Source of the DNA: Alphaproteobacteria bacterium LSUCC0719
GTDB lineage: Bacteria; Pseudomonadota; Alphaproteobacteria; Puniceispirillales; Puniceispirillaceae
DNA length: 64,000 bases
Direction of reading: 5' to 3'
NCBI GenBank assembly: GCA_040839025.1
Contig: JBFPJN010000001.1
Location: forward strand, 496,001-560,000
Position 1 is the first letter of the stretch, and each line of letters starts with the position of its first letter. The notes beneath the pieces were generated by a model, which had not been told where the DNA came from, did not search any database, and was given only the letters and a program-made list of their open reading frames with translations. Made by a program: the position numbers and the translations under genes. This document shows, piece after piece, positions 18,406-27,351 of this stretch.

Positions 18406-19486
18406 CTGCCTGTTCCACAAAATAGCTGTCGACAACCTTCAGACCGACGGTGATTTTCTCGCCAATGCCCGGCAATTCGTCCTGGGCCACGCTGCTGTTT
18501 GGCAGCCTCATGCGCAGTGATTGATCGCCATATGTCTTGGGGTCCAGTTTAATGACCATCAGCTGGCTTTCGCCCTGAAAGATCGAATCCTCGACCACAC
18601 CTTGAAAATGATTGGTATCGCGGGCTTTGGTACCGGCAATGAACAGCTTTTCCGGGCGAATGACCAGCAGGAAATCGCCATCCTTTTCCAGTTTGCTGGC
18701 GACCTGCAATTTTGACGACCCGATGCTGGCAACGCCATTTTTGACTGTTGCCGGCAGCAAGCTTGATTCGCCGATAAAATCTGCGATGAAGGCGTTGTTC
18801 GGACTTTGATAAATCTGGTTGGGCGTACCAAGCTGCATCAATTGCCCGTCATTGATGACGGCAATTCTGTCCGACATCGTCAGCGCTTCTTTCTGGTCAT
18901 GGGTCACATAGACAGTGGTCATGTTCAAGCTGTCGTGAAGCTGTCGCAGCTCGATCTGCATTTCCTCGCGCAGCTTCTTGTCGAGAGCGGACAAAGGCTC
19001 GTCCATCAGCAGGATTTTTGGCTTGAAAACGATGGCGCGTGCCAGCGCAACGCGCTGCCTCTGACCACCGGACAGTTCATCAACGCGGCGATGTCCAAGT
19101 CCGTCCAGTTTGACGGTGGCCAGCGCCTCGTCGACACTTTTTCGTGTATCTTCCTTGCTGACGCCGCGCAGCTTTTGGGGATAGCCGACATTTTCCGCCA
19201 CGTTCATATGCGGGAACAGCGCATAGTTCTGGAACACCATACCAATGCCGCGCAGGTGAGGCGGCTTCAGGATGACTTCCTCGTCACCGAATTTGACACT
19301 GCCATAGTCAGGGCTGGTAAAGCCGGCAAGGACCATAAGCAACGTCGTCTTGCCCGACCCTGAAGGCCCCAGCAATGTCAGGAACTCCCCGGAAGTGACC
19401 TCAAGGCTCACATTCTTCAGCGCATAAAAGTCGCCATAGGTCTTCGTTACGTCGTGGATCGAAATGTTAAGTGAACTGTCTGTCAT
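18392..19486 (-). CDS. potA: ABC transporter ATP-binding protein, PotA type
   Basis: A 364-residue ATPase. Walker A GPSGSGKTT (40-48), Q-loop in VFQNYALFPHMNV, signature LSGGQRQRVALARA, Walker B LLMDEPLSALD and switch His in TVYVTHDQKEA are intact. The last 120 residues form a TOBE_2 domain, normal for spermidine/putrescine and iron(III) importer ATPases. It lies between the solute-binding protein gene, from which it is separated by a strong hairpin at 19555-19583, and the permease genes. Confidence 0.9.
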   Translation of the reverse strand: MTDSSLNISIHDVTKTYGDFYALKNVSLEVTSGEFLTLLGPSGSGKTTLLMVLAGFTSPDYGSVKFGDEEVILKPPHLRGIGMVFQNYALFPHMNVAENVGYPQKLRGVSKEDTRKSVDEALATVKLDGLGHRRVDELSGGQRQRVALARAIVFKPKILLMDEPLSALDKKLREEMQIELRQLHDSLNMTTVYVTHDQKEALTMSDRIAVINDGQLMQLGTPNQIYQSPNNAFIADFIGESSLLPATVKNGVASIGSSKLQVASKLEKDGDFLLVIRPEKLFIAGTKARDTNHFQGVVEDSIFQGESQLMVIKLDPKTYGDQSLRMRLPNSSVAQDELPGIGEKITVGLKVVDSYFVEQADVGA

Positions 19487-19554
19487 GGATCAAGGCACCG
19501 CCATGGAATGAATAGCGTCTATCGGCTGGAACAAAATTTTCGGAAACAAAAGGC

Positions 19555-19583
19555 TGTTGGAGGGTGATTGCCACCCTCCAACA
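19555..19583 (-). terminator. Strong hairpin after the solute-binding protein gene
   Basis: A perfect 12-bp stem (TGTTGGAGGGTG paired with CACCCTCCAACA) with a five-base loop lies ten bases past the solute-binding protein stop, followed on the minus strand by CCTTTTGTTT. It probably acts as a partial terminator or 3'-end stabiliser so that more binding protein is made than permease and ATPase. Confidence 0.7.
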
Positions 19584-19592
19584 CAAGACGAC

Positions 19593-20657
19593 CTATTCAG
19601 TCATCATTTCAGTATATTTCTCGGCAGCGATGGTTCTCCACTTGGCGTACCACTCTGTCCGCAGAGTCAACTGATGCTTGGCATTGTCCGGATGCGAAGG
19701 CATCTGAAGTGCCCGGGACTTTTCCATCAGGTTGAGTTCATAGACCTTCTTGTTGGTCGGTCCATAAGTGATGTATTTGGCGAACTCGGCCATATATTCA
19801 GGCTTCATCATCTCGGCGATATACTTCATCGCCAGATCCTTGTTCTTGGCCCCCTTTGGAATGCCGTAGCCTTCCCAGTCCATGATGCCTGTTTTCCAGT
19901 CATAGGACACTTTTGCGCCATCCTGCTTGGCGACATCAAAACGGCCATTCCAGCCTGTTGTCATGTCGACTTCGCCATCTTTCATCAGCTGTGCATGCTG
20001 CGCACCCGATGTCCACCAGACAGCGATGTGTGGCTTGATCGACCTGATCTTGTCGAGAGCGCGATCGATGCCTTCCTCACTGTCAAGCACCTTGTAGACG
20101 TCTTGCATCGGAACGCCGTCCGCAAGCAGGGCGGCTTCAAGCTGTGCATCCACCTTGGCGCGCATCGCGCGGGTACCGGGGAATTTTTCTACATCGAAAA
20201 AGTCGGCCCAGGACCGGGGACCATTGTCACCATAGGTGTCGGTGTTCCACGCGGCGACGACAGAGAAAATATCCGCGCCGGCACAATAATCGCTGTACAT
20301 GCCCGGCAGATGGTTGCTGACGTCGATCACTGAGTAGTCAAGCTTTTCCAGGATGCCCTCGGCACCACCGGACGCACAGCCACCAGCGCCGCTGGAGAAA
20401 ATGTCAAACTTGTCCGCGCCGGACTTGACCATAAGCTTGACGTCGGAAATGCCGCCGTAGGTATCTTCCTTTACATTGATACCCATAGCCTTGGCTGCAG
20501 GCTGGAAAATACCAACCGACTGGCCTTTCTGGTAGGCACCACCCCAGGACACAATGCGAAGTGTGTCCTCAGCGAGGCTTGCCGTCGACAGGCTGGCAAA
20601 TCCCACTGCGGCAGCGGCGATGGCAACGGTCTTCATCTTGAACAGAGATCTCATCAT
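19593..20657 (-). CDS. potD: Periplasmic solute-binding protein, PotD-like (polyamine/amine ABC importer)
   Basis: A 354-residue exported protein. A signal peptide (MMRSLFKMKTVAIAAAAVGF onward) ends near SLA-EDT, with no lipobox Cys. The mature part begins TLRIVSWGGAY, as in family 1 extracellular solute-binding proteins of the spermidine/putrescine group, with FDIFSSGAGG and WNGRFDVAKQDG later. It is first in the operon, preceded by GGGGAGAAA, and is divergent from the FAD oxidase gene over a 135-bp promoter region. Substrate is probably a polyamine or related cationic amine, by context rather than by binding-site residues. Confidence 0.85.
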   Translation of the reverse strand: MMRSLFKMKTVAIAAAAVGFASLSTASLAEDTLRIVSWGGAYQKGQSVGIFQPAAKAMGINVKEDTYGGISDVKLMVKSGADKFDIFSSGAGGCASGGAEGILEKLDYSVIDVSNHLPGMYSDYCAGADIFSVVAAWNTDTYGDNGPRSWADFFDVEKFPGTRAMRAKVDAQLEAALLADGVPMQDVYKVLDSEEGIDRALDKIRSIKPHIAVWWTSGAQHAQLMKDGEVDMTTGWNGRFDVAKQDGAKVSYDWKTGIMDWEGYGIPKGAKNKDLAMKYIAEMMKPEYMAEFAKYITYGPTNKKVYELNLMEKSRALQMPSHPDNAKHQLTLRTEWYAKWRTIAAEKYTEMMTE

Positions 20658-20792
20658 TTTCTCCCCATCTCTTGTTGTTTAAGTTATCGTAAACATACAA
20701 ATCGGTTATCGCCAAGGTTTCATTTGACGAAGACCGCTGGATCAGGGTTCTAATTAAGTTAGCCTTCAAGTGATCAGGTGCCAGGAACGATA

Positions 20793-22139
20793 ATGTCGAG
20801 ACATGTTGTACGGGCTGCAGGGGCGGCCAATTCCGGTGCAGGCAACGTCTATTGGCATGACGGCATCGCCGCGCTGTCTCCGACAAGCACCTTCCCCATG
20901 ACCAAGGTTGATGTGGCGGTGATCGGCGCTGGATATACCGGTCTGCATGCCGCCATTGCGGCTGCGCGTGACGGTCGCACGACCCAGATCATCGATATGC
21001 ATGAATTGGGCTGGGGGTGCAGCACGCGAAATGGAGGGCAGATAAGTCCAAGCATAAAGCCCTCGCTGGTTGCGCTTACTCGCCGCTATGGCGCCGACCG
21101 TGCCAGAGCGATCCGGAATGAGGGATACCGGTCACTGGAATGGGTTGGCTCATTTATCAAGTCCGAGGGGCTGGACTGTGACTATCAGCGTTGCGGCAGA
21201 TTTCATGCCGCGCATACGCCTGCACATTTTGATGCCCTTGTCCGCGATACCGAGAGACTTGGCCGTGAGGAGGATGTGCCCTTTGAAGTGGTCTCCCGCG
21301 CCAACCAGCACACAGAGCTGGGAACAGACGCCTATTTTGGAGGTGTTGTGCTGAAACAGCATGCGTCGCTGGATCCGGCAAAATACTACAGCGGATTGCT
21401 TGATCTTGCGAAAAGGGCCGGTGTTGCGGTCACCGATAACTGTCCGGCCCTGAACATCGGGCGCGAGGGCAAAGCCTTTGTCGTGACCACGCCGCAAGGT
21501 GACATCAGGGCTGAAAATGTTGTGATCGCGACCAATGGATATACAACCGATCTGGTGCCGTGGCTTCAGCGACGGGTCATTCCGATCGGCACCTACATGA
21601 TCGCAACCGATCCTCTGCCAAAAGCGCTCATTGACAAATTGTTTCCCACCGACCGTGTGGCCAGTGATACCTGCAAGGTCATCTATTACTACCGTCCGTC
21701 GCCGGATCGCAGCCGGATCCTGTTTGGTGGCCGGGTGTCGGCTGATGAAACGAATCCCGCGATCAGCGGTCCCAAGCTGCATCATGACATGTGCAGGATC
21801 TTTCCCGAGCTGAAAGATTACGGCTATACCCATTCATGGACAGGCAAGGTTGCCTTTACCTTCGACACACTGGCCCATCTTGGCCAGCATGCGGGGCTTT
21901 ATTACGCAATGGGCTATTGTGGATCCGGAATCGGGATGGCCAGTTACCTTGGCATGCGTCTTGGCCAGCAACTTGTCGGCAACCCGGAAGGCGCGACAGC
22001 TTTCGACAATCTGCAATTTCCGACGCGGCCACTGTATTTCGGCAAGCCGTGGTTCTTGCCATCAGTGGTACGGTGGTATCGCTTCCGCGACCATTGGCAA
22101 ATAAAACGCGCGGCGGACGACAACCGGGTGATGGCCTGA
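20793..22139 (+). CDS. FAD-dependent amine oxidoreductase, gamma-glutamylputrescine oxidase (PuuB)-like
   Basis: A DAO-family flavoenzyme of about 448 residues. VAVIGAGYTGLHAAIAAARD is the FAD-binding motif, ELGWGCSTRNGGQISPS is the family loop, and the C-terminal GYCGSGIGMASYLGMRLGQQ closes the FAD site. PuuB-like enzymes oxidise gamma-glutamylputrescine or related amines in polyamine breakdown. The ATG at 20793 is six bases after AGGAA; a GTG at 20778 is less likely. The gene is divergent from the PotD-like gene and one base-step ahead of a second FAD enzyme, so uptake and oxidation of one amine family is likely (inference). Confidence 0.85.
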   Translation: MSRHVVRAAGAANSGAGNVYWHDGIAALSPTSTFPMTKVDVAVIGAGYTGLHAAIAAARDGRTTQIIDMHELGWGCSTRNGGQISPSIKPSLVALTRRYGADRARAIRNEGYRSLEWVGSFIKSEGLDCDYQRCGRFHAAHTPAHFDALVRDTERLGREEDVPFEVVSRANQHTELGTDAYFGGVVLKQHASLDPAKYYSGLLDLAKRAGVAVTDNCPALNIGREGKAFVVTTPQGDIRAENVVIATNGYTTDLVPWLQRRVIPIGTYMIATDPLPKALIDKLFPTDRVASDTCKVIYYYRPSPDRSRILFGGRVSADETNPAISGPKLHHDMCRIFPELKDYGYTHSWTGKVAFTFDTLAHLGQHAGLYYAMGYCGSGIGMASYLGMRLGQQLVGNPEGATAFDNLQFPTRPLYFGKPWFLPSVVRWYRFRDHWQIKRAADDNRVMA

Positions 22140-22149
22140 CGTGGAAGCC

Positions 22150-23406
22150 ATGCGACCGCCAGACCCGTCAACGCCGGTCATTGTTCTTGGCGCTGGCATC
22201 GTTGGAATCTGTACAGCGCTGTCTTTGCTGGAGCGCGGCGTGCCCGTCACGTTGATTGACCGTGGTGATCCCGGGCAGGCAACGTCCTATGGCAATGCGG
22301 GAGTCGTCTCGCCAGTCTCGTTCATCCCGCAATCATTACCGGGAATGTGGCAGACTATACCGAAGTTGATGATGGGCTATGCCCGCCCACTGTCCATTCA
22401 TCCAAGATATGCCCTGAAGATGCTGTCCTGGGGCGCACGCTTCTTGCACCAGGGACAAGAGGATCGGGTCCGCGCGGCATCGGACGCGATGGCCAATCTC
22501 TGTGGACCCTCAATTGACCTTTTCAGAAAACATCTGAACGGGACCGGGCACGAGGGACTGCTTGTGGACACGATGTATCTACAGCTGTTTCGCGATGGCA
22601 GCAAACCGGCATTGGACTCACTTGATTACAGAATTCGGGCTGAGAAGGGCGCCGAGATGGAGGTTCTGGGCCAAGACGAGCTGTCACGGCTTGAGCCGGC
22701 TGTCAGTTCCGACTTCAAGGCGGGCATGCTGGTCAAGGGAACGGCGAGGGTGCGTTCGCCGGGCCGGCTGGCGACTGTCCTTGCGGACAAGGCGGCCAGA
22801 ATGGGCGCCAGCTTCATCAAGGCCAATATCAGGCGTGTTCGACGGACCGAAACAGGCTGGATCATCCATTGCGAGGATGGCGATCATCGGGCAGACCGCA
22901 TCGTGATGTGTCTGGGAGCCTGGAGTGCGGATTTGCTGCCGGACATCAGGTTCAAGGTTCCCCTGATATCAGAACGGGGCTATCACGCCGAGTTTGCGAC
23001 ACCTGGTATCGAGTTGAATAATTCGGTCATGGATGCGGATGCGAAATTCATTGCCAGCAGCATGGAAGGCGGGGTGCGTGTGGCAGGCCACGCTGAATTC
23101 GCACCGCCGGATGCGCCGCCCTCGAAACGCCGGGAAAAATTGTTTATTCGCCTTGCCAAGGCGACCTTTCCCGATCTGCAGACAGACAATGTGTCACTAT
23201 GGACTGGATGCAGACCATCATTTCCCGACAGCCTGCCGATGATCGACAGGATTGAAGACCAACCGGGACTGTTCACCAATTTCGGCCATTCGCATTTTGG
23301 CCTGATGATGTCGCCGGCCTCTGGCGAATTGGTTGCGCAGCTTGTATGTGGTGATCGCCCGAATGTCAGCCTCAAAGGCTATTCGGCGAAACGTTTTGGA
23401 CAATAG
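22150..23406 (+). CDS. FAD-dependent D-amino-acid dehydrogenase (DadA)-like oxidoreductase
   Basis: A DAO-family protein of about 418 residues with VIVLGAGIVGICTALSLLER, then GQATSYGNAGVVSPVSFIPQ (the DadA-type loop after the FAD motif), and FTNFGHSHFGLMMSPASGEL near the C-terminus. DadA-like enzymes deaminate D-amino acids and feed electrons to the respiratory chain; opine and hydroxyproline oxidases share the fold. The frame is open to a GTG at 22141, one base after the upstream stop; the ATG at 22150 has GTGGAAG just before it. It is the second gene of the operon. Substrate is uncertain. Confidence 0.83.
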   Translation: MRPPDPSTPVIVLGAGIVGICTALSLLERGVPVTLIDRGDPGQATSYGNAGVVSPVSFIPQSLPGMWQTIPKLMMGYARPLSIHPRYALKMLSWGARFLHQGQEDRVRAASDAMANLCGPSIDLFRKHLNGTGHEGLLVDTMYLQLFRDGSKPALDSLDYRIRAEKGAEMEVLGQDELSRLEPAVSSDFKAGMLVKGTARVRSPGRLATVLADKAARMGASFIKANIRRVRRTETGWIIHCEDGDHRADRIVMCLGAWSADLLPDIRFKVPLISERGYHAEFATPGIELNNSVMDADAKFIASSMEGGVRVAGHAEFAPPDAPPSKRREKLFIRLAKATFPDLQTDNVSLWTGCRPSFPDSLPMIDRIEDQPGLFTNFGHSHFGLMMSPASGELVAQLVCGDRPNVSLKGYSAKRFGQ

Positions 23407-23510
23407 TCACCGCCTGGTGGCGTGGCGGATGTCATCTATCGGAACCAAGCCCTGAAAACAGGGACATGCATGGGGCACGCCATGCGTTGTAATGAACTGT
23501 AAAGAATGTA

Positions 23511-23600
23511 TGGCGGAGAGAGAGGGATTCGAACCCTCGGTGGACTTGCGCCCACAACGGTTTTCGAGACCGCCCCGTTCAACCACTCCGGCACCTCTCC
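23511..23600 (-). tRNA. tRNA-Ser (anticodon CGA)
   Basis: A 90-nt tRNA with encoded CCA. The acceptor stem is GGAGAGG paired with CCTCTCT-type bases, the anticodon loop is CTCGAAA, there is a long variable arm as expected for tRNA-Ser, and the T-loop is GTTCGAATC. It closely resembles Escherichia coli tRNA-Ser(CGA). Confidence 0.95.
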
Positions 23601-23829
23601 TTGGGGCGTGATGGTCGGGCCTGTCGAAAGCGCAGACGGTGCCAGACCAATGTCACAGCGCCTCGTCTAGCCGATTTGGAGGGCATAGGCAACAGTCCTG
23701 GTTAAAAAGATAACACGCCAAACGGTGCTAAATTGGTCAGGTCAATTGCCGGCCCAATAGTTGGTACAATTTCAGGTTAAATTTGCAGCATTATGGCCCT
23801 TTCAAAAGGCTGGTGCAAAAATTGCATCA

Positions 23830-23952
23830 TCATTGGCAAATCATTGATCTGTTGTGCATCAGAGGCTGTGTTACACCTCCATTGTCTCGATTCCTCCGTT
23901 AGAGACTTTGCAAGGCCCTCTCGCACATCCCCAATCGAGAGGGCCTTTTTTT
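23830..23952 (+). ncRNA. Candidate small RNA ending at a Rho-independent terminator
   Basis: No plus-strand gene lies between 23406 and this terminator, and tRNA-Ser on the other strand intervenes, so the terminator probably serves its own short transcript. The stretch before it holds two CCTCC motifs (in ACACCTCC and ATTCCTCC), which are complementary to ribosome-binding sites and common in trans-acting small RNAs. The 5' end is not defined: no convincing promoter could be chosen. This is inference from structure only. Confidence 0.4.
23912..23952 (+). terminator. Rho-independent terminator
   Basis: A perfect 12-bp stem, AAGGCCCTCTCG at 23912-23923 with CGAGAGGGCCTT at 23936-23947, has a 12-base loop and runs into seven or more T residues on the plus strand. 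The minus strand has no T-run after the stem, so orientation is plus. Confidence 0.9.
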
Positions 23953-24102
23953 CTGTCTGCTCAGACACTCCGGGCGGATCTGGGTCTTCCTATGGATGGG
24001 GTGTACGGTAATGCTCGGTGGTGCGATGTCTTCACGCTGGCGATATGGGGAGGAATACGCTAGTCAGAACAGCGTGTCTGTTTTTGTGAATATGGTGCCC
24101 AA

Positions 24103-24486
24103 GTGAAGAAACATCTGTTCCTTGGCGTCCCGATAGTGGTGGCTGTCGTCGCCTATCTGGTGATGCAAATATCGGTGTCAAATGCGCCGGCCAGAATGAT
24201 CACTGCAGAGGTCGTTCTTGTTAACAATTGTGAAGTGCCGGATCGCTATTTTGCGGTTGAGCAGGTGTCTACGGGGCGCCGGTTTCGATTTTCCGGCGAC
24301 CGGGTCCAGCTGAAGATCAAAGAGGGCGAGCAGCTGACGCTGGCGCTGGATTCACGTTATGATCAGGTGGAGTATAGCGGGACAATGTTCAGGGCGGCGG
24401 CGTTCCAGCGGGTAACAGCAGATTGTTCGCTTGGTGAACGTCAAGATGGGGTTACCAGCGGTTTACGCGGGACGTTTGGCGGTTAG
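24103..24486 (+). CDS. Hypothetical membrane-anchored or exported protein
   Basis: A 127-residue protein not recognised. A single N-terminal hydrophobic segment (residues 5-24, LFLGVPIVVAVVAYLVMQIS) would act as signal or anchor. The rest is a beta-rich soluble part with two Cys (in NNCEVPDR and TADCSLGE) that could form a disulfide in the periplasm. The start is a GTG without a clear ribosome site. It lies just outside the genomic island: the left attachment site begins 66 bp after its stop. Confidence 0.6.
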   Translation: MKKHLFLGVPIVVAVVAYLVMQISVSNAPARMITAEVVLVNNCEVPDRYFAVEQVSTGRRFRFSGDRVQLKIKEGEQLTLALDSRYDQVEYSGTMFRAAAFQRVTADCSLGERQDGVTSGLRGTFGG

Positions 24487-24551
24487 CGCGCGCCATCCTG
24501 TCCAGGCGCGGCCAGACCATTTGACCATATCTGAAGATGTGAGAAGAAGGC

Positions 24552-24567
24552 TGGCTCCCCGGGACGG
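24552..24567 (-). other. Left island boundary: attachment core (attR-like), partial tRNA-Asn 3' end
   Basis: These 16 bases are identical to the 3' end of tRNA-Asn at 40024-40039 and are followed by a TTCGA resembling the T-loop. Chromosomal sequence (gene ending at 24486) lies on one side and island repeat sequence on the other. This is the far junction produced by integration into tRNA-Asn. Confidence 0.85.
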
Positions 24568-24752
24568 GGTTCGATGCCTATCCGTGGCGCCATCCAGTAA
24601 CTGATTCCAGCTATATCAATAGCTTAGCAAGCCGCCCTTACAGGTCAACTGTCAAAACCTTACCTGCAACCTTGCCTGAACCCTCGACCATGGTCCGAGT
24701 TCCAAGGCCCAAGCAAAAAGGTCCGTGGTCCACGGACCTTGAGCCGCGGATC
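24552..24752 (+). repeat. 201-bp inverted repeat, left copy
   Basis: Matches 38230-38430 in inverted orientation over 201 bp with a single mismatch (24667 against 38315). It begins with the 16-bp tRNA-Asn core and contains the perfect palindrome GGTCCGTGGTCCACGGACC. The two copies bound the cargo segment of the island. Confidence 0.95.
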
Positions 24753-24808
24753 TTGGACAGCATCTCGAGGTTCAAGCTTCGCGGCTCGTGCCTCTCGGTC
24801 GCCGAACT

Positions 24809-24879
24809 GGGGTTACTTGGGTTGGTTGCTAGATCTGAATCGAATTGGGTCGAGGGGGTGAGGCGTAGGTTCGGGGTGG
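24809..24879 (+). repeat. Direct repeat, copy 1 of 2 (partner 31427-31494)
   Basis: A 71-bp stretch that matches 31427-31494 in the same orientation with four substitutions and one 3-bp gap. The copies lie at the outer edges of the first catabolic module. The 24753-25037 stretch otherwise holds no recognisable gene; short frames inside it follow the repeats and are not convincing. Confidence 0.85.
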
Positions 24880-25037
24880 CTGTTGCTCGGACCTTGGGAG
24901 GGTGATGGATGGGCAGAGGCGGAGTGGCTCAAAATCATCCCCCGAAACAAAGATGTAAATTAGTATGCCCCCAACATCCAATGTGAGTCCCCATCCTTCA
25001 ACTCGGCTTTCAGTAATTATTAGCTAAGGCCTGGGAC

Positions 25038-25748
25038 GTGGCCGATCTGATGCTGGCCTCAGATGGCGAATGTATGAAGGTGACGGGTTCACCGCAGGCA
25101 TTTACTGCCAAACTCAGCCGCATCCCACGCGACGAATATGGCCCTGTCAGCACCTCCACTGATCTGTTGCAAAGATACTGGAACGCGGTCTTCTCAGGGG
25201 TTGCCGAAGGGTTTGACGGAGAAGTGAAGATCAGCCTGAACAGGCGCGCTGTTGAAGTCGCCTATTCCGGCGACACCGCCAACTGGGCAGAGGCTACACC
25301 GAGCGACACGCTCGCCGACCCTGCCACATGCATCGGCCTGTCCCCGCTCGACGCTTGGCAATTTCGCTTCTATGACGATGTATACGGGTAAGGCTCTATT
25401 GGACCGCTTCGATGCCACTGATGAAAAAGTGCTGCGTGAGGCACTCTATGCCTTCGGGCTCGAACGCGCAGGGCATGCGTCACGCGGACTTAGCAGAAGG
25501 CAAACCGCTCAACTTTGAAACGTGGTTCGAGACCATGCAGAAACGAAACCCAAACACCTTGGCCTATGTGTTCCGGGGGGGAATATATCGTCTCACCTAG
25601 TGTGTTTCAGGTGCGTTGCACCTATTGCCCATGTGCATACACATGGGCAGAGGAAGGCCACAAGGGGTTGAGCTTTGGGCAGATTTACGATCTTGAAGTC
25701 CATCGTGGGCATTATCATGTTCCGCTGCATACCACGGGACCGGTGTGA
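25038..25748 (+). pseudogene. Decayed coding region, probable multi-frameshift gene remnant
   Basis: Four overlapping short frames follow one another on the plus strand with small shifts: 25038-25391 (ending DAWQFRFYDDVYG), then a frame giving GKALLDRFDATDEKVLREAL, then KPLNFETWFETMQKRNPNTL, then a frame to 25748 with a Cys-rich part (RCTYCPCAYTW). Each fragment has coding-like composition and the shifts go one way, as expected for a gene broken by several indels. I do not recognise the product. It lies at the island edge, tail to tail with the sulfatase gene. It could instead be unrelated short frames. Confidence 0.4.
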
Positions 25749-25750
25749 TG

Positions 25751-27271
25751 TCACCCAGCGGTCTTCAGTCCGAATCTTTCAAACAACTCACCCGGCGCAT
25801 CCTGCAGATGCAGTTCTTGTGTGATTGCTTGAAGGAAACGGCCCTCAATTTCTGAATTGCGGAAAGGGCTGTCCTGCCTAGGATCGGTCGATAGATCGTA
25901 AAGGCATGTGTTCGTATCAGCAAAACCGCCGCCCTGCATCGGCGGCCGTTTGGCATCCTTCAGGGCTGGGACCTTCAACAAGGGGACGCCTTTGGTGAAA
26001 TTGAACCCGCGCACCAGTTCGGCGCGCTCCAACTCACGCACTTCAAACAGGCTGGTCGAATGCATTGGCATTAGCGTGTATTCGAAGATCGGTTTTTCCT
26101 CCATGTCGTCGGGGTACAGGAAATAGGAATAACGCCCATCCGTGGCGTTAATCGCGCCACCGAAGACGCCGTAGATTGCCAAGTCTCGGATGTTGTCGAA
26201 CTCGTTGTGTAGCAACGGAAGCATCGAATTTCCGAGTGTGTGCTCACTAGGCTCAAGGCCGAAAATATCGAGCAGAGTCGGCGCCAAGTCGATCACTTGC
26301 GTCAAGGCGCTGACCCTGCCCCCCCGGCTTACGGAGGCCCGGGGATCGTGAATCATAAGTGGAATGTTGGCGATTTCGTTGAAGAAGGGCATCCGGAGTT
26401 TGCCCCACCAGTCATGCTCACCCAGCATGAAGCCATGATCGGTCGTTAGGACGACACAGGTGTCCGTCCACATGTCATGATCATCTAGATAGTCGATTAA
26501 TCGGCCTAATTGCTGATCGCAAAAGGCAACGAGCGCCCCATAGTTGGCGCGGATTTCGGCGATTTCATCATTAGAATCGTCCGAAGAATTTCGATATTGT
26601 GGCCACGTGTAGATCGGTCCTGTGTAATTTGTCTGGAAATTTTCGCGAAAACTCTCCGGCGCGGCAAAAGGTTCGTGCGGGTCAAAGCACTCGAGCTGCA
26701 GAAACCAGTTATCCTCTCCACCGTTTACTTCCAGAAACTCAAGCGCGGCGTCGAAGCACTGGTGGACCGGAAAATCCTTGTCAGCTTTGAACCGGGTTTC
26801 GTTGACCATACCTTGAATGCGCTGGGGCGATCGGGCGCCACCGAACTGACGTTCGTGATAGGTCTCACGGAAACGCTCCATCGGCGGCTTAACCATGGCA
26901 ACCCACGCGTCGCTCTCTTGCCCTCGGATAAAATCGTAGCTGTTGAAGCGGTTGTGATACGTTGCGCCGCCATCTTCAAAGTAGTGGTTATGGTCGGTTG
27001 TCAGATGGGTGTAGACTCCATTCTCGCGCATCTTGCAGACAAAGCTTTCATCGAATGGTTCCAGCGGCCCCCAACTGCGATGCATGAAATTAAGTCGGCC
27101 GGTATGCATGTCGCGGCGCGCCGGCATGCAAGGCATTGAACCGATGTAGTGATTGTCAAAGACCGCGCTCTTTTCTGCCAACCGGTCAAAGTTCGGCGTG
27201 TCAATTGAGCCGCCGTAGCATCCGAGTGCCGAGCGGTTTAGCGAGTCAAAAAGAACAAAAATTGTGCGCAT
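25751..27271 (-). CDS. Sulfatase (formylglycine-dependent), module 1
   Basis: A 506-residue S1-type sulfatase. The maturation motif is C48-M-P-A-R52 followed by RDMHTGRL, so Cys48 should become formylglycine. D9 in FVLFDSLNR and the DHGFMLGEHDWWGK segment supply calcium ligands and active-site His. No signal peptide is visible, so it should act in the cytosol on an imported sulfate ester. It is the last gene after the TRAP genes dctQ-dctM-dctP, separated from dctP by 80 bp and a hairpin. Phosphonate monoester hydrolases share the fold, so a phosphodiester substrate is possible. Its maturase is not in the window. Confidence 0.88.
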   Translation of the reverse strand: MRTIFVLFDSLNRSALGCYGGSIDTPNFDRLAEKSAVFDNHYIGSMPCMPARRDMHTGRLNFMHRSWGPLEPFDESFVCKMRENGVYTHLTTDHNHYFEDGGATYHNRFNSYDFIRGQESDAWVAMVKPPMERFRETYHERQFGGARSPQRIQGMVNETRFKADKDFPVHQCFDAALEFLEVNGGEDNWFLQLECFDPHEPFAAPESFRENFQTNYTGPIYTWPQYRNSSDDSNDEIAEIRANYGALVAFCDQQLGRLIDYLDDHDMWTDTCVVLTTDHGFMLGEHDWWGKLRMPFFNEIANIPLMIHDPRASVSRGGRVSALTQVIDLAPTLLDIFGLEPSEHTLGNSMLPLLHNEFDNIRDLAIYGVFGGAINATDGRYSYFLYPDDMEEKPIFEYTLMPMHSTSLFEVRELERAELVRGFNFTKGVPLLKVPALKDAKRPPMQGGGFADTNTCLYDLSTDPRQDSPFRNSEIEGRFLQAITQELHLQDAPGELFERFGLKTAG

Positions 27272-27309
27272 GGAAACCTGTTTGAAACACGCTGTTAACT
27301 GGAAGTCAC

Positions 27310-27332
27310 AGGGCCGGCAAGAGGCCGGCCCT
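27310..27332 (-). terminator. GC-rich hairpin between dctP and sulfatase genes
   Basis: A perfect 9-bp stem (AGGGCCGGC with GCCGGCCCT) and five-base loop sit just downstream of the binding-protein stop. No T-run follows on the minus strand, so it is more likely a transcript stabiliser or attenuator than a full terminator. Confidence 0.6.
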
Positions 27333-27351
27333 GCGCGTTCTTGGTCGCAGC

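Noticed and set aside
23777-23968. 63-codon minus-strand frame over the small-RNA region
   Set aside because: It reads through the strong plus-strand terminator stem and has no ribosome site; its composition follows the hairpin.
24672-24905. 77-codon frame in the left island repeat
   Set aside because: It lies across the 201-bp repeat and its palindromes, and the inverted copy at 38141-38344 gives a different frame; no coding signal.
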